A stretch of DNA of 64,000 nt from Daphnia pulex. Taxonomy: Eukaryota; Arthropoda; Branchiopoda; Diplostraca; Daphniidae. The first letter of the stretch is position 1; every line of letters starts with the position of its first letter. Positions 38,692-51,900 of the stretch are shown here, piece by piece. The notes beneath the pieces are model-generated. The model saw nothing but the letters and a program-made list of their open reading frames with translations. It was not told the origin of the DNA and did no database searches. The position numbers and the translations under genes are program-made. The stretch covers positions 6,386,001 through 6,450,000 of the forward strand of contig NC_060017.1 of assembly GCF_021134715.1 (NCBI RefSeq). The letters are read 5' to 3'.

Positions 38692-38860
38692 CATTTTATT
38701 GCTGTATATGCAAGCTTACGAGTCGTTGCTTCTTACATACATTCAACACAAATCTGTAGAAAAATGCAGAATTTAAACATTAAAAAAAAATTAAATCAGT
38801 TGCTATGCACCGGCATGTCCCAGCACATCGCCAGTCAAATTTCTTTCATAAGGCGAGAAA
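38692..38860. repeat. Right direct repeat flanking repeat copy C
   Basis: This is the partner of 37196-37359 in direct orientation, starting right after the copy C hairpin and ending at AAGGCGAGAAA. A 65-codon ORF overlaps it but shows no recognisable protein feature and is not called. Confidence 0.7.
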
Positions 38861-39027
38861 TAGTCAAAATTACCGCCCTTTGAAATGCAAAAGCCAGATG
38901 CTCAAAAAGAGCAACTCGAGTTGAACGCGGGAGAACAGACACATCATCTCGAAAACGTTTGAAATTTCCCGCTCTTTTGATGCGTACACCAGTCTTATAT
39001 AAGATTTAGCGACACGTACATCCACGT

Positions 39028-39217
39028 AAGCCTCAGCTGTGGATTCGTGAACAAAGTCTCTTTTCTGCTCAAGGAGTTGCCTCCTTCAGAGACTATACAG
39101 TCTACTCTAACGTGCAGTGAGTAATACGCACGGCGTGATCCGACATTCAGGCAACGTCCGGTCAAGTGAGACAATCACATACAAACTATTACCGTCCATT
39201 ATATAGCAGCAGTAGTA
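39028..39217. repeat. Diverged duplicated segment, copy 2
   Basis: This is homologous to 32625-32825 (see that entry) and lies about 6.4 kb from it, in the same orientation. It starts about 170 bases after the right direct repeat of copy C. A TATA-rich stretch follows at 39210-39232. I see no coding sequence. Confidence 0.55.
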
Positions 39218-41133
39218 CTATAGCTATATAGCTCCTTTCTATTTTGCTGGAAACTGGGAAAACAAATGCGCCCAACGGACAGAGTATAACGACAATCGCT
39301 GGCCTGGGCTGCTGATCGTCTTTTATGTCGAATATTCAATTTGATGTCCAGTATATAAAAGGCCTGCCCCATGCTGTCCGTTTGTTATACTGATGATGTA
39401 ACTTGTTTCCCCAGAAGGAAACAAACAAAATAAGGGCCTTGTCAGATGGCGGCTGCTGCTGCAATGCAGCATGTGGTTCTTATAATAAATCGTGAATGTA
39501 GTATAAGGTCTGTCGATATTCCAGCATATAAATCTGTTATAGCCTACATATACGACCGTACCCATTCAAATTGCCAAGTAAAAATGCATATTACGTTTGT
39601 ATTATTTCCAACCGAAATTTCTATCCGAATGATACACGTCACATAGATTCCCTGATCGGATGAACATTTCATGTCCTTTATTGTGGTTTAACATTTTTAT
39701 ATATCTTCAGCATCTTCTCCCCCGTATGTATGATTTATCGATCATTATATTTCGTCTTTGTTTGTTGGTTCCCGGCAGGTGCGTCGTTTCCCTAGGAAAG
39801 GCATATAACATAGAGCGACTCCCCAATTACATAACACACGACGACATCTATCTCAAACCTGCATTTCCGCCGTATACATGGAAGAATTTTCTCCTCTTTT
39901 TGTGGTGAAGTGTACACTATGTCTATTACACATGCGGCATAGTACACCATTGTTGCACTTGGGATCCCTCTGATGTACTCCCTGCCCTCGGGCCTGTTCC
40001 ATTATCGAAAGTTTCCCCCTGTTTGTTTATGTAGAGCTGGTATTATGTTTTTTTTTCTTATTACGTAATAACAGGATCAATATTTATTTATTTTTTAAAA
40101 TGCCATGTTCATCATTATTTAAGGGCGATAGAATAGACTATATAAGATTTGGTCAAGAGAACCGTGAAACGTTAACAAGGCTCATAAAATTGCGGTTTTG
40201 GGAGTAAAACCCACATAATTATTTCAAAGACAAATTCAAAGTTTCCAGGACAATCAGAGCAAAAACTTTTTACCTTGTCTTTTTTTTTACTTTTCCCCCT
40301 TGTTGTCTTATATTAGACTCGGCGATCTATTAAATCCTCTAAATAATTCCTCCGTAAATAATTACTACACCAAATGAGCGGCGTTAAAAAACTTGCGCAA
40401 CGGGAGTTTAAAGCAAGTACTACTCCGTGAGTACTACACCAATCATAGAATTTAACGTGTATGACACTGTTCAGATTCTTATTTCTTATATTATCGCATT
40501 CCGAGGGAAAGAAAAACATTTCCTAAAAGGATGTGTATAGTACTTCCTAAGCAATGATTATTATCCCCCTGAAACATTTTCAGTCGTATATAAAAAAAAA
40601 GAAAAGGGTCGTTTAGTTTATTCACACGTTTGGCGGCCATTCGGTTCTCAAGATAATCAAGCCCCGGCGCATTTTCTTCCGCATCTCATCCCCGCAACTT
40701 TGGTAGCGAAAACGGTAAATGACGGAGGAACGCCTCGGGCGTTGTTTGCGTCTTTTGTTACGGCAGGTCTACTTTCAGCTGTCTTCCGTGAAACAAAAAA
40801 TAATAAAAAGTTTGGCCACCGCCGCCGCTGGCCCGCCCGCAGCATAATTTGAATTATGGATTCGTCGTCTCTCGGCCAGCATGTTCCGTTCTGTTTTCTC
40901 TCTCTTTAAAAGAAATAACAGAACTTGTCGTTTTTTCGATTGAATAAACACAAATTATAAGGCTGGATGTTTGTGTGTATGTATTTGACTTTTCTTTTAA
41001 AAATAAAACCGTTTACAAAAGAATAACAAAATGGTCAGTTATCACCGAATTTATATAAAATTGGAAAGCAAATTATAAAATTAATTTAAGCCATGTGATA
41101 TAAAGGGGCCGGGCGGAATGTAGTCAAATTATT
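39218..41133. other. Gene-free stretch downstream of the minus-strand secreted protein gene
   Basis: I see no gene. A minus-strand AATAAA (plus TTTATT at 40617-40622) could end the transcript of the gene at 41134-41957, implying a 3' UTR of about 500 bases. Confidence 0.3.
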
Positions 41134-41957
41134 TTAGACGAACGCGTTGAGATGCGGATACCTTTCGTGGAAATTGATCAAGACCCGGATGGTTGCCAAC
41201 AGTTTCTTGCTGGCCGGCGCCTCGTTAGTCTTGCCGGCCGGACTTTGCTGACGGAAGAGCATCGTCGAATCGTTGCAATCGCCGGGATCCGCCAGCGATT
41301 GACACGGAAGTCTGGACAGTTGCAGGGCTTCCAGATAAGAATCCTGCTCGAAGATGGGCGTCTCGTACAGGGAAACTGCCGGCACCCTCGAGTAAATGCT
41401 GTTCATGTCCGGCACGATGGACGTCGTTACTAGAAAAGAATGTCGAGGGTCGGCTCCTCTTGTCTTCTTCACTTCCGGTGGCCCTTGACGTCGCAGCTTT
41501 TTTCGATCCTCTTCTTTGTCGTGAAACAATTGACCGGAGGATTCAATCCCCGACGTATCGGCCAGCAGACGATTGCCGTTGATTTTGTAAAGATCTCGCA
41601 GAGCGGCTGACAGGATCGAATGCTGGGACGAATATTCTCTCGGCGGGACTCCCTGCTGCTCACTCAGATTGACGTATCTCGTCTGCTCTCGTCTCTGGTT
41701 GGTCGGTGATGATGACAACATTGTCCTGGTTAATTTGGAGGCGATGCCTTTAAACGGTCGCCTGAGACTCCATCGATCTCTGCGTTGCTGGGCGCCGGCT
41801 GTAGGCTGAACAACTTTTTTATTTCCCAAACGAGCAAAAGTTATGAATGAATACCGCGCTAATGAATCGAATTTATATATTTGAAAAAAAAAAACTGACC
41901 TTGGATGATGAAGATGAAGAAGAAACCAAGACAACTACTCGACGTCATCAACTTCAT
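41134..41957 (-). CDS. Secreted protein of unknown function, 2 exons, 245 aa
   Basis: Exons (minus) are 41957-41900 and 41813-41134, with an 86-base intron (GTCAGT donor, AAAAAAG acceptor), in phase. An alternative acceptor 30 or more bases closer also keeps frame but leaves an unusually short intron. The N terminus MKLMTSSSCLGFFFIFII is a signal peptide, with likely cleavage near VVQPTAGA (about residue 27). The mature chain is basic near its start, with dibasic sites in QQRRDRWSLRRPFKG. It has only two cysteines close together (PCQSLADPGDC) and ends HERYPHLNAFV. Possible classes are a propeptide or hormone precursor cut at RR sites, or a lineage-specific secreted protein; I recognise no domain. 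The 680-nt open second exon and good splice phase argue that it is real. Confidence 0.6.
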
Positions 41958-44453
41958 CTTGAAAAATGAACGAGAGGTACCATCAAGAGTTGTTGCCTCG
42001 CTCCCAAATGGCCCTCAACTGATTACTTAAACCGTGGAACTTGGGAGCCAAACAGGCAGAAGGCCAGCCCAAAAAAAAAGTCTTTTGGGCTGCTGCTGCT
42101 GGAAGAAAAGTGTAGTGTTGGTGGTGGGGGCCAGTGTGACGTAAGTCTGTTTAGTTCGGATACTAACCCAGTTTTGTACATAGAAAGAACATTTTCTCGC
42201 CCGGCGATTTCGTCACGATACAACAGCATATGTGCGTCTGTACTATAAACATAACTGTACAAATGTACACGCACATCACACACAGAGAGACTGGACAACA
42301 CGATGCGTAATATAGCGCTCGCTGATTACCGTGCACAAAAGGACGAAAAAACACTTAATCAAACTATGAAAAGTCTGAAAACATTTGTTGACGCAAATGT
42401 GCGCAACAGCAGGACTTGGCGAATGTGATGATATTCCTGACTGCGAGAGTAGCTGCTGCTGCTGCATCTTTTACCGTTGCTTTTATTCTATAACCCGAGC
42501 TGAAGCTGCAGTTGGCCGTCTGTCTTAAATTGCCTGTACAGTTGTTGGGCCTCGACTGCGTGTGTGTCGATCAAAAATTTGTCTATTGATTTGTGCAGTT
42601 GTTGGGTCCGCGCAGCCTCTTTGACTCGTATCATTTATTAGTACAGGATTGGATGCAATTTGGATTTAAACTAAACTGGCCATAACCGACATATAACATG
42701 GGCGACTTCACCGCCGGATTTCTTTTTAAGCTATTTCATCGACATTGGTGTTTCTTTTTTTTTCTGGGAATGCACTGCTGGGGTATTTGAATGGCTGGGC
42801 CAAAAGATCGACTATAATAGCTGGGAGAGGCGATAAAGTTGTCCGACAGTCGCCGAAATGGGAAAGTAATGGACAGCAGTTGAGAGAGATCTTGGATAAA
42901 ACAAGGAGAGAGAGATGAGATTGCGTTTTAAAAGGAATATTATAGACACTGACCAATCTGATGACGGTCGATCGATAATATAGGAAAGTATCAGCCAGCA
43001 GGGAACGAAGACCAGGGGGGTCGAGGGTCGAGGTCCGCCAGTTGAAAAACTGGGCGAACCCAGGAAACTCCAGGAGTTGATATGGCCGATGTCCAAACTG
43101 GAAATCAATTAATTTTGTCGTTCAATTATTCAAACGAGTAAAATACTAGACAGAAGATGACCAGTGAACCAAGGAAACAATATAATTGATTTCCCCCCAA
43201 CTTGATATAATCATATCAGCTGTTATTTACTACAAGCACTTTTAAATAGATATAGTTATGCACCAGTTCTTTCCATATAACTTGCTGTAAAAGTGCGGCT
43301 CTGTTAGTGTTGCGTAACTTTTGGTGAAGAAATAAAATCAAAAAAATCCCCGCGTTGAAAACTGTCAGTCGACAACACGTTATATGGCAGCAGCAACAGC
43401 AGCTTCCCATATGATCACTTGGCAACAGCCAAAAGACATTGCGGGCAGTCGTCTCCAACTTTTTGACATTTTTAACGTCTACACATAAAAGTTAAACCCT
43501 GCTTGGTGTGTAGATATAAATAAATTGGTAAAAAGCGCGCACCGTGCGCTACTGTGTACACCGGGTCGTTGCCAAGGGCAACCCCCAGCGCATAGATGTG
43601 TGTGTGTAGCGCGATGGATCTTTTTATCGCCATCAAATCTAAATATGTATGGAAGAAATATACCGAATTTTGTGAACCGGAAAGGGAAAAAAGAGCCGAC
43701 GAGCCGTGAATTCACTTGTCAATGTGACACTCCCATAAATCCTCAACATTATACAAGGATCACTGATTTCATGTATTGTCTGGGGAAACTTGAATGTATA
43801 AGGTGTGGTTTAAATACAAATGATTATTTTTAAAGATAAGTTTTATGATTGACGGACTGTTTACTCAAAGAAACTATAGTTGAAATAACGGTCGCCATGT
43901 ATACTTTTTCTATATATGTTTCCACACGGCATTTGAAACTGGAAATGAGATCGAGAGAGATAAACTTATTGATTAAATCTGATGTTTTTATAACCTATCA
44001 AAAGTTGCCGGTCACATCCTACGCAGGCCATTCGAACGATATGTTTCATTTTATATTGCTCTTATGTATTGACGTAAAGTTCAAGCACATATGAATTTAT
44101 AAAGAAGGACCCCTATTGCGTATGCCTTATTCGTTTGACGTACATGTTATTATACTCGCCCACTTATTTGTCAACATTTGACTTTCAGATTCTTTTAAAA
44201 ACTACCTATCTCATATTACGTAACTATATACGTCCTATACACGAGTGTTATATAAAGATAAAAAAGAATTTTTGTTGTTCAGGATACCGTTGGTCTTGCA
44301 GCATATAGTACCATCACTCGAAAAGTTCCATATTTAATTTGGTCTTTGAGATGACAGGTAGTAATCTCCTTTTTTTTCTCTATTGGGATTGGACTAACTT
44401 GACTTGGCAGAGCACACAGGTGCACGTTGACGGGCAACGTGACTAACAACGTG
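41958..44453. other. Intergenic region between divergent secreted-protein genes
   Basis: No coding sequence is supported. The genes on each side point away from each other (minus at 41134-41957, plus at 44578-45755), so both promoters should lie here. ORFs in 42.7-43.1 kb lack recognisable features. Confidence 0.35.
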
Positions 44454-44494
44454 ATAAACATTAGATAGGCTAGTTAGTTAGTGTCTATATAAAG
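44454..44494 (+). promoter_or_regulatory. TATA box and GATA motifs upstream of the CUB-lectin gene
   Basis: TATATAAAG at 44486-44494 lies about 85 bases before the ATG, so a start site near 44515-44525 is expected. Two GATA-type motifs precede it (GATAAA at about 44454 and AGATAG at about 44463). GATA factors drive many gut and fat-body genes in arthropods, which would suit a secreted lectin-like protein; that link is inference. Confidence 0.55.
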
Positions 44495-44577
44495 AAGGGA
44501 ATCACTTTCTTATTTAGCCTGTTGTTACTTTTGAATTTCCAGTAGCTGACCGAAATTGTTCCGACTAAAAACAAAAA

Positions 44578-45755
44578 ATGAATTACGAGCAATTCGGTTT
44601 TTTAGTTTTCATCTGTTCCGCTTTCATCGCCAGTGTTAGCGCTTTGAACGGTAAATTTTTTATTATTAATAATATCATCAAGTTGGTAAATTTTTATAAG
44701 TTTCTATATTATTTTGATAGCTTGTGGTGGCAAGGTATTTGTCGAGGATGCGGTCGTCATAGACGCCCCAACCGATGCGGATTGCGTCTGGCAAATTGAG
44801 ACTGAAACGGACCGAATTTTGGCAATCAGCGCAGTCCGGGACGAAAATCTCCAACAACTTTTGACCGTAAGAATATTTTTTTTCTTCGTCTACTTACATT
44901 TTTCGTTGATGTATAACCGGAAGGAATTGACTGCCAGATTCGTGACGGACTAGTTGAAGGATCTCCGATTCTCCTTGCCAAGGATCAACAGGAAATTGTC
45001 TACACAACTCAATCAACAGCCGAGATCCGATTGCAAAAGATGCCAAAAACATCCGCTTCTAATTTTCAATTGAAAATCCAAAAGGTGATTTGAATTTGAT
45101 ACTCATCGCCCATCACTCATCAGATAAATAAATAAAATTTGGTGTATTATTTCAAGGCGGTCGTTTGCCCGACTGATTTGGGATTGGAGAGCAACTGCAC
45201 CCGACTGATTGACGATGTTTCCTGCCACTGCGCTTCATTCACCAAGGTAGAAAATTCGATTTATTATTATTTGGCCAAGTTAAATTCAAATCTCCATGGC
45301 GCGGATTATTTTCCAGAGGAATCAAACCGACCAGGTAGCTTTCTGCGACGATAACGGCATGTTGTTGGTGTCGATCGAAACTCCGGAAGAAGATCAGGCC
45401 ATTTCAGACACCTGGGGATTAGGTAACGGGTATAACCCACAGTAACAGCACCAGCAGTCCAGCACGTATCCATGCCAATAATGTAATAACATTTGGAAAA
45501 TTGAATTTCTCTATACATAAAACAGGCAGCGATTTCTGGACGAGTTGCGTCAAGAATTTCGGTCGGTGGGTCTGGGATGCGACCGGTAAGAATCTGTACC
45601 CGGGCTACGTCAATTGGTATCCGATCGCTGAGCCGTTTTGCAACGACCAGTGGGACGCCAACTACACCTGTATGTTGATCGGCTACAACGGCCTCCACTG
45701 GGCCAGCTACCATTGCGACGGCGTTTGGGGTGCCGTCTGTGAGCTCCATCCGTAA
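44578..45755 (+). CDS. Secreted CUB-like plus C-type lectin-like protein, 6 exons, 263 aa
   Basis: Exons (plus): 44578-44650, 44721-44866, 44938-45084, 45157-45246, 45317-45422, 45526-45755. All joins are GT..AG and in phase (792 nt). Residues 1-22 form a signal peptide (FLVFICSAFIASVSA). Residues 25-122 look like a CUB domain: ACGGKVFVEDAV, C26 and C46 spaced as its first disulfide, then VWQIET and IRDGLVEGSPIL strands. Residues 123-262 are a C-type lectin-like domain with MLLVSIETPEEDQAI, GSDFWTSCVKNFGRWVWD, NWYPIAEPFC and GVWGAVCELHP. The calcium/sugar motifs are altered: EPF stands where EPN or QPD is expected, and no WND precedes the last cysteines. Calcium-dependent sugar binding is therefore doubtful, and protein or surface recognition is more likely. 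Arthropods have many such secreted lectin-like proteins, often immune- or gut-expressed. Confidence 0.85.
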
Positions 45756-45802
45756 GAAATTTGGTTATACAATTTGATGATGTACCGATAATGTAACGCA
45801 AT

Positions 45803-45808
45803 AATAAA
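45803..45808 (+). terminator. Poly(A) signal of the CUB-lectin gene
   Basis: AATAAA lies 48 bases after the stop codon on the same strand, a typical short 3' UTR for a compact genome. Confidence 0.65.
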
Positions 45809-48551
45809 CGAAACAAAAAAATCCAAAGGTCGATTGTTTTGGGAATAGAATATTATCTGGCCGGTCCAGAAGTCTAGAAATTCTTTTAAAACTTTGACCC
45901 AGCTATCTACCTACAGAGCATTGGGAACATAAAAAAGTTATATAGCTGTATTGATTCAGGTCACAGTGCTGTGTGCCCACAATCAGGCTCCATTTATATA
46001 ATCCCGCAATCAGCCCATGGATAAAAAATTGACTTTCATCACTTTTAATCGAATTTTCACGTTATTAAAGCGCCTGTATATCGACCGAAGTTATTACATA
46101 TATACCTTAGACGATATATAACGTATAGATAAGCCGCTGTATCAAACCGTTTAATAACATTTCATATGCGATCCGATTGTTTTCTGTTGCGCAAGAATTT
46201 TCCCAGCGTCGATTCATAGATGCGCATTATACCTCGACACATTTAATTGGAATGAAATAAGACGATACTTGTTGATTTTTTAATTTTTTTCATATATAAT
46301 TTATCGTCGTCATCATAGATTTTCGCCATCAGCAGTTTCACAGAGACAATAATATAGACCAACAGTAATAACCAACAGAAGCATTTACACATGTTATTCC
46401 GCCATTCATTCAACGCATCCAGCACAGCACACACCAAATACATTTAAATTCATTTCTTCCCCATTTACGACAGAACTATAAATGACCATATCAAATGCTC
46501 AACTTTCGTTTTATTTTTAACTTTTTAGGATTTTTTTTTCTTTCTTATTTCTGAATCAAAACCGATCAAAACTAGAAATTCGTGTGAACGTGGGATTGAC
46601 GTCATGGAAAATAAACAGACGACATGACAGCGCAGTTCAATGTCTTACCATAATTGTAGTTCCACTCAACAAATTGTAATTGACTCTGTTTTTATGGGAG
46701 AGAGAAGAGGGAGACAAAGTTGCGCTATTATTCATATCCGGATCGATTGACGTGTGTGGGTTGGGCGGACATGTTTTATCCGCAGTTGATGTCTAAGTAT
46801 AGACTATTAGAACCTTATAGTGCAGACTTGAAATGATATAAAGACGAACACAAACGTAAAATGATCTGCCCAGCGCTCGACGGTATATTTCGGTTTGGTC
46901 GTTTCAATTGAAGATGATGAGGGTTGATTATTTCGCTTCGATATTAAACATGTGAAGAGAGCCAGCACTGAATGGGGCCATCATAAATGTAACCTCTGAT
47001 TTAATTGACTAATTTGCGGTAAAGAAAAAGAGAAATAATTCGCAACAAATTGCTTTTCTCTTTTGATCTCCGCTCATTCATCTCTAATAATCCGCAGGCT
47101 ATTCTTGTTTGTGTTCTCTCGTCCATTTTTCGCCAATTCATACCGGATATAGTCTTTTTTTTCTATTTCCGCTCTTTTTCTGCCCAGGTGATTTCCGCAG
47201 GATGGATAAAAGCCAGTTCTTATCCGCCGCGTCCGTTTATAAAAATCTAAAAAAGAACCGACGCCACTTATATACGCGGGGGGCTATTACTGGACATCCG
47301 ATCTCATATCCCGCTTACATGTTCGGAGAAAATGGACAGACGATGGCTGCAGCAAGCACACTATACATCGTTGATTGTAGAGAGTGACAGATTGGGAACA
47401 ATCAATATCAGATATACAAGCCAAAATGGTGGTGGTGGTACATATCAGGGCTCGTTTAGGTGTCTGTTGTGAGCGCTGGGCGTATAGCAAAGGAAAGAAT
47501 GGACAGTGATGATGTAACAAAAGAACCCCTCACACATCAAAACCATCCCGACTGCTGCTGCTGGTGGCTAGACTATAGACAGAAACACGATGCAAATATA
47601 ATATTTACAGAAACATGACAGCATGATGGAATAAGACGCCCAATCAAGCTGCTTAAATGTATTATGGTACATGCACTAGTATAGATTCAATTTCGAAATA
47701 GACTCTTGTTTATCGACGGCACGGTTTTACAAGTCAAGATTCAGAACGCGTGAAATACGTACATCGCCTATAAATCAACTTGTCAATTTTTATATCGAAA
47801 CAAACCCAGACCGAAAAATTTGAATTTTACTTGAGCCACATTGTGTCTAGAGAGAATAAGATATATATATATATAGAACGCGTGTATGTGTTTCATCTTG
47901 TCTTGCGTGTGTGTGTCAATTCAATTTTTTCCACCCAACCCAACCCTATTCTGTCTGGCTCTTGTTTGTTTTTCATCGGCTCCGGTTAGTTTTCCAATTC
48001 CACCTTCCAATTCCTCCTTTTTGTTATTTCACGATTGATTTTTTTTCCCTCGATTGAAATTGTTTTTTCTAGCGTTGGTGGGTGTGTCTCTCTCTATCCC
48101 AGCAGCAGACAATAAGAGTCTATGGCGTTTCTTGTGTGTCGTCAAATGGGAAAAAGCAAAAGAATCGACTAATCAAATCAGGGCCGGACGAATATAGAAC
48201 CAATCAGTCACGGCTTTTTTTTTCCCAATCTATATAATATCCATTTCTCTTTCTGCCTGTCGACATATCTCTATTTATATTTAATATATAGGGGGGGACG
48301 CCAGATCACTATAGGAATTAAAAGTTGTACGGAATTATTTTTTGTGCGCTCAGCTGATGAAGGGAACAGACAATTGCCAATCGGCTGGGGATTTGAGCCT
48401 TCCTCGCCGTTGCGTAATCATCTACACACTGGCATCATTAGCGGCTATAACACTCACACACACGCGCGTACAGAGAAGAGCATCAATCATATGGCATAGG
48501 CTACAGTGTGTGTGTGTATAGTACAGCACATGGATTTTTGCATTTCAAGAG
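45809..48551. other. Gene-free region between convergent genes
   Basis: No coding sequence is supported. The CUB-lectin gene (plus) and the globin gene (minus) converge on this interval. It is AT-rich with TA and GT/CA microsatellites (for example at 47862-47874 and 48460-48515). Confidence 0.4.
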
Positions 48552-48590
48552 TTTATTGGTAGGTTGTTGTTGTTGTTGTTGTTGTTGTTG
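48552..48590 (-). terminator. Candidate globin poly(A) signal and adjoining (AAC)n repeat
   Basis: On the minus strand an AATAAA (48557-48552) follows the globin stop by about 370 bases. Just before it in transcript order is an (AAC)n microsatellite (GTT on the plus strand, 48563-48590, about nine units). The repeat would lie in the 3' UTR if this signal is used. Confidence 0.4.
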
Positions 48591-48923
48591 CGGAGGCAGC
48601 ACTTTTGATGAGATGACGCCAAAATGACCCAGAAAACCGGACGGTTTTTTTTTCTTTTCTTATTGACGATGTGATGACTACACTCACACACACACACACA
48701 AACACACACACAGCAGATGATGCGGATGAGAATGTTGTTGATGCGACTTCCGGTATATTTGACCAAACGGCCATTTTGAAATATGAACGACCAGACCAGC
48801 AGGCCTTTTTTTTGTTTTTTTTTGTGTTTCAAATATTATATTCAAATGACTGAATCATATATAATTTAATTGAAAAATTTTAAAAAAAAGACCATAGGAT
48901 CATGTATATATATAAAACATCGA

Positions 48924-51900
48924 CTATGACGAGGGGCCACCGGCGCCCGCTAAATGTTGTTGGTGGGCCTTTTCGTAGCCTTCGACCAGGGTCTCGATCA
49001 CCAAATTGATGGACACTTTGTAAATGTTTTCAATGTTGTCCGTGTAGCGGTCGCCCAGCGTCATCTTGACGGCCTCCAGGAAAGGATTGCGGATTTTCTT
49101 CAATATTTAAATAAATGAAATCAAATAAAATCAAAAAATTGGCCGGACAGAATCGAATAAGAAAATTTGGTTTTATATAGACATACCCAAAAGTATTCCT
49201 TTTGGAATCCGGGTATTTTGTAGTGGGACTGGCCGACCTGGTGGAGGTAGAGGATGAACGCGTCGACGTTGTCCAGCGAGCGGATGCTCTCGTCCAGGGT
49301 GGTCATGACGGAGACGGCGTGCTCGGCCAGCTCCTCGCTGCTGGCCTGCTCGTCTCTCGTCGTCAACTTGTGGAACTTTGTGAACAAATTCAGCAGCTCC
49401 TTGTGCTCCTCGAACAACCTGTCACAAACAGCAGCAGCAACAAATCGAATCATCAGCTCATTTCAAATTCCGGCCATTCCCAATAACTTTTGTCTTTTCT
49501 GCCTATGCAAATCATCACAAGTGCCGTCGGAGTAGAGAAACAATTCCCGGAAGATTCCCAATCAGCCCCCGACGGCCTATACAACACCAGACAAATCCAG
49601 TTTTCTTATATTCCATCTGACGTTATTTATACGTGTGTAGTAGAAGCGACTGCAGTAACAGAGCTAGGCCAAGATGATATAGGGGCCCAAAAAAGAGCCG
49701 ATTCCAATTTGCAGATTGGGTACTATATAGATATGGGCCAAGGCGCTCTATACACACTTTGTGCGTGTATTATACATACAATGTCGGCGGCGCACCGAAT
49801 TTCCATTTCTTTCATCGCCGTAGGGCGACTATACATAGATAGTATATTTTTTTAAATAGACCTTCTGTGCCAGCCAACTTTTTTTCTTTCTTTTTCCTTT
49901 GAAATATTATATGCGACGGATATGCAAAGTTTCTATATCAATCGATTCGCCGGGATGCCCATAGAGGCATAGATATACTACATATACAGCTCGACGATTG
50001 ATTTTTATATAAATGGCTTCAGAGTTCAGACCCTTCAGTATATATTCAGTTGCCGCGCGCTTATATGAAAATGTTGGATGATATGAGCGCTGGATAAATA
50101 TATATAAATATAGTCATCAACTAGAAAGCGGAAGTGAGACTGTCTACAAGGTAAATACACGTTCCGATCGTCATTTTTCAAAGGTCAACATAACAACGAA
50201 AGGAAAAAAAAGTCAATAAACCTAAGTTAAATGTAACAAGATCCATTATCTTTTATCGACTTATTTTCCTATACACACCACAACAAACGCCAATGTATTA
50301 GACCTATACAATACCTTCCAGATAACTTCATCCACATCACAAACTACGAAATGAGCTGGGAAACGTGTGGGGGGAGGACTCTATATGAGTGACGGAAAAT
50401 CAAACGCAATTAAATAGGTCAAAGGAAAGAGAGTCAATCCATTAGTTCGGATGATTATCTATCGGATTCTTTTATATTCGGCCAAGATGAAAGGGGCGCA
50501 GTGTTTTCCTTTGCCCGTGCGGAACCTTTTGCTGCGTCTATAGTATATCTCGGCTGGCATTGATGTATCGAACGTCTATATCTAATATAATAATATGACG
50601 GAGCGCGCAACACAGCAGCAGCAGCCATGTCCTGTGGCTTCTCTCGTCTCTATAAAAAGAAGAAATCATCAAGCTGAGCGATGAGAGCAATTTCGTCAAT
50701 GGCTTTCACACGTCTCGACACGTCACATCCTTCTTCTTCTTAGAGATTCTGGCAAGTTCAATTAGATCTTCTACAGCAGTGCCTGTTAGATTTTTCCCCA
50801 GCATTTTGCCATGTATTATAAATCCCTCTTATTTCATGATATTTCAGAGTGCCGCTAGCAATGCCGAATTCTCCTTATTTCTCCATCAATATAAAGCTGC
50901 ATCACGTCGAAATTTGTAGTTGGATATGTTACACACACCCCGCAGGTCTCATACAATTTGATTGGAAATCGATGGACTGTAATTCCGGGCGCCCAACTCT
51001 TATTCCGCAACAACTTTTTTCGATTTGATATCCGCGCGCCCTTGTTGTCCAATCCAATTCCCTTGTATCTATTGTCATCATGTCGAACGTATAGGATATA
51101 ATGATATACTGTATACAGCAAGAGCTAGAGAAATACAATCTCTTATATATAGTATAAGACGTCTTCTCCTATTGATATGTGTGGGCCTATATCATCTGCC
51201 AGAGTCATCGACTGTTGATGGGCTTTTTTTGATCTTCTCGTGCTGTGCTGCTGCGCCTTTTCTTCATCTCTCCGACCGTTTTTTGGTTCGTTCAAAAAGC
51301 TCGGGAGAAGAAGAAGAAGCCAAAGTCACCAGGGTGAAAAGGCGGAAGGAAGTCAAGTTATATTGTCTATAAGACTTTCGCCCAGCAACTATCGACTCTC
51401 TCTATGCTGTGTGATGTGTCGGTGAACTGTGTGACGACTCGGCTCATATTAAATCTATTACATATCACTTTCAACCCCCCTATATGTATCTTATATATAA
51501 GGCAGCACCAGATTCTTATATAGATTCGATAGATGCTGTCAAATGGCTTTCTGGCATGATGCCGGAAATGGGGCCGATGAGCATGTTCCGGTTCTTATAT
51601 AGGTACCCTAGCAGATTTTTTTTGCCTTTTATTTCCGAATTCCGTTTCTGCTTAGATATATATACGGCTGTTCCTGCGGGAGTGCTGGCCCTGGTGGCCT
51701 TTGTGTGTGCCACACGGTGGCGCTTCCATTGTCAGGAGAGGTCGGATCGTTGATCGTCGCCCAGCACAGCAACGAAGAAGAACCAGCAAAGTCATTCGGG
51801 GCTGCCATATAGACGCATACACAAGACACCATCTATATATCAAAGCAGTGCCGTGTATCGCTTAGATTACGCAAGTCCCTGATGAACCCGACCTCTATAT

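Noticed and set aside
38686..38883. 65-codon ORF over the right direct repeat
   Set aside because: It is not preserved in the left direct repeat and has low-complexity Lys content.
45306..45749. 147-codon minus-strand ORF
   Set aside because: It is antisense to CUB-lectin exons 5-6 and ignores the clearly supported exon structure.
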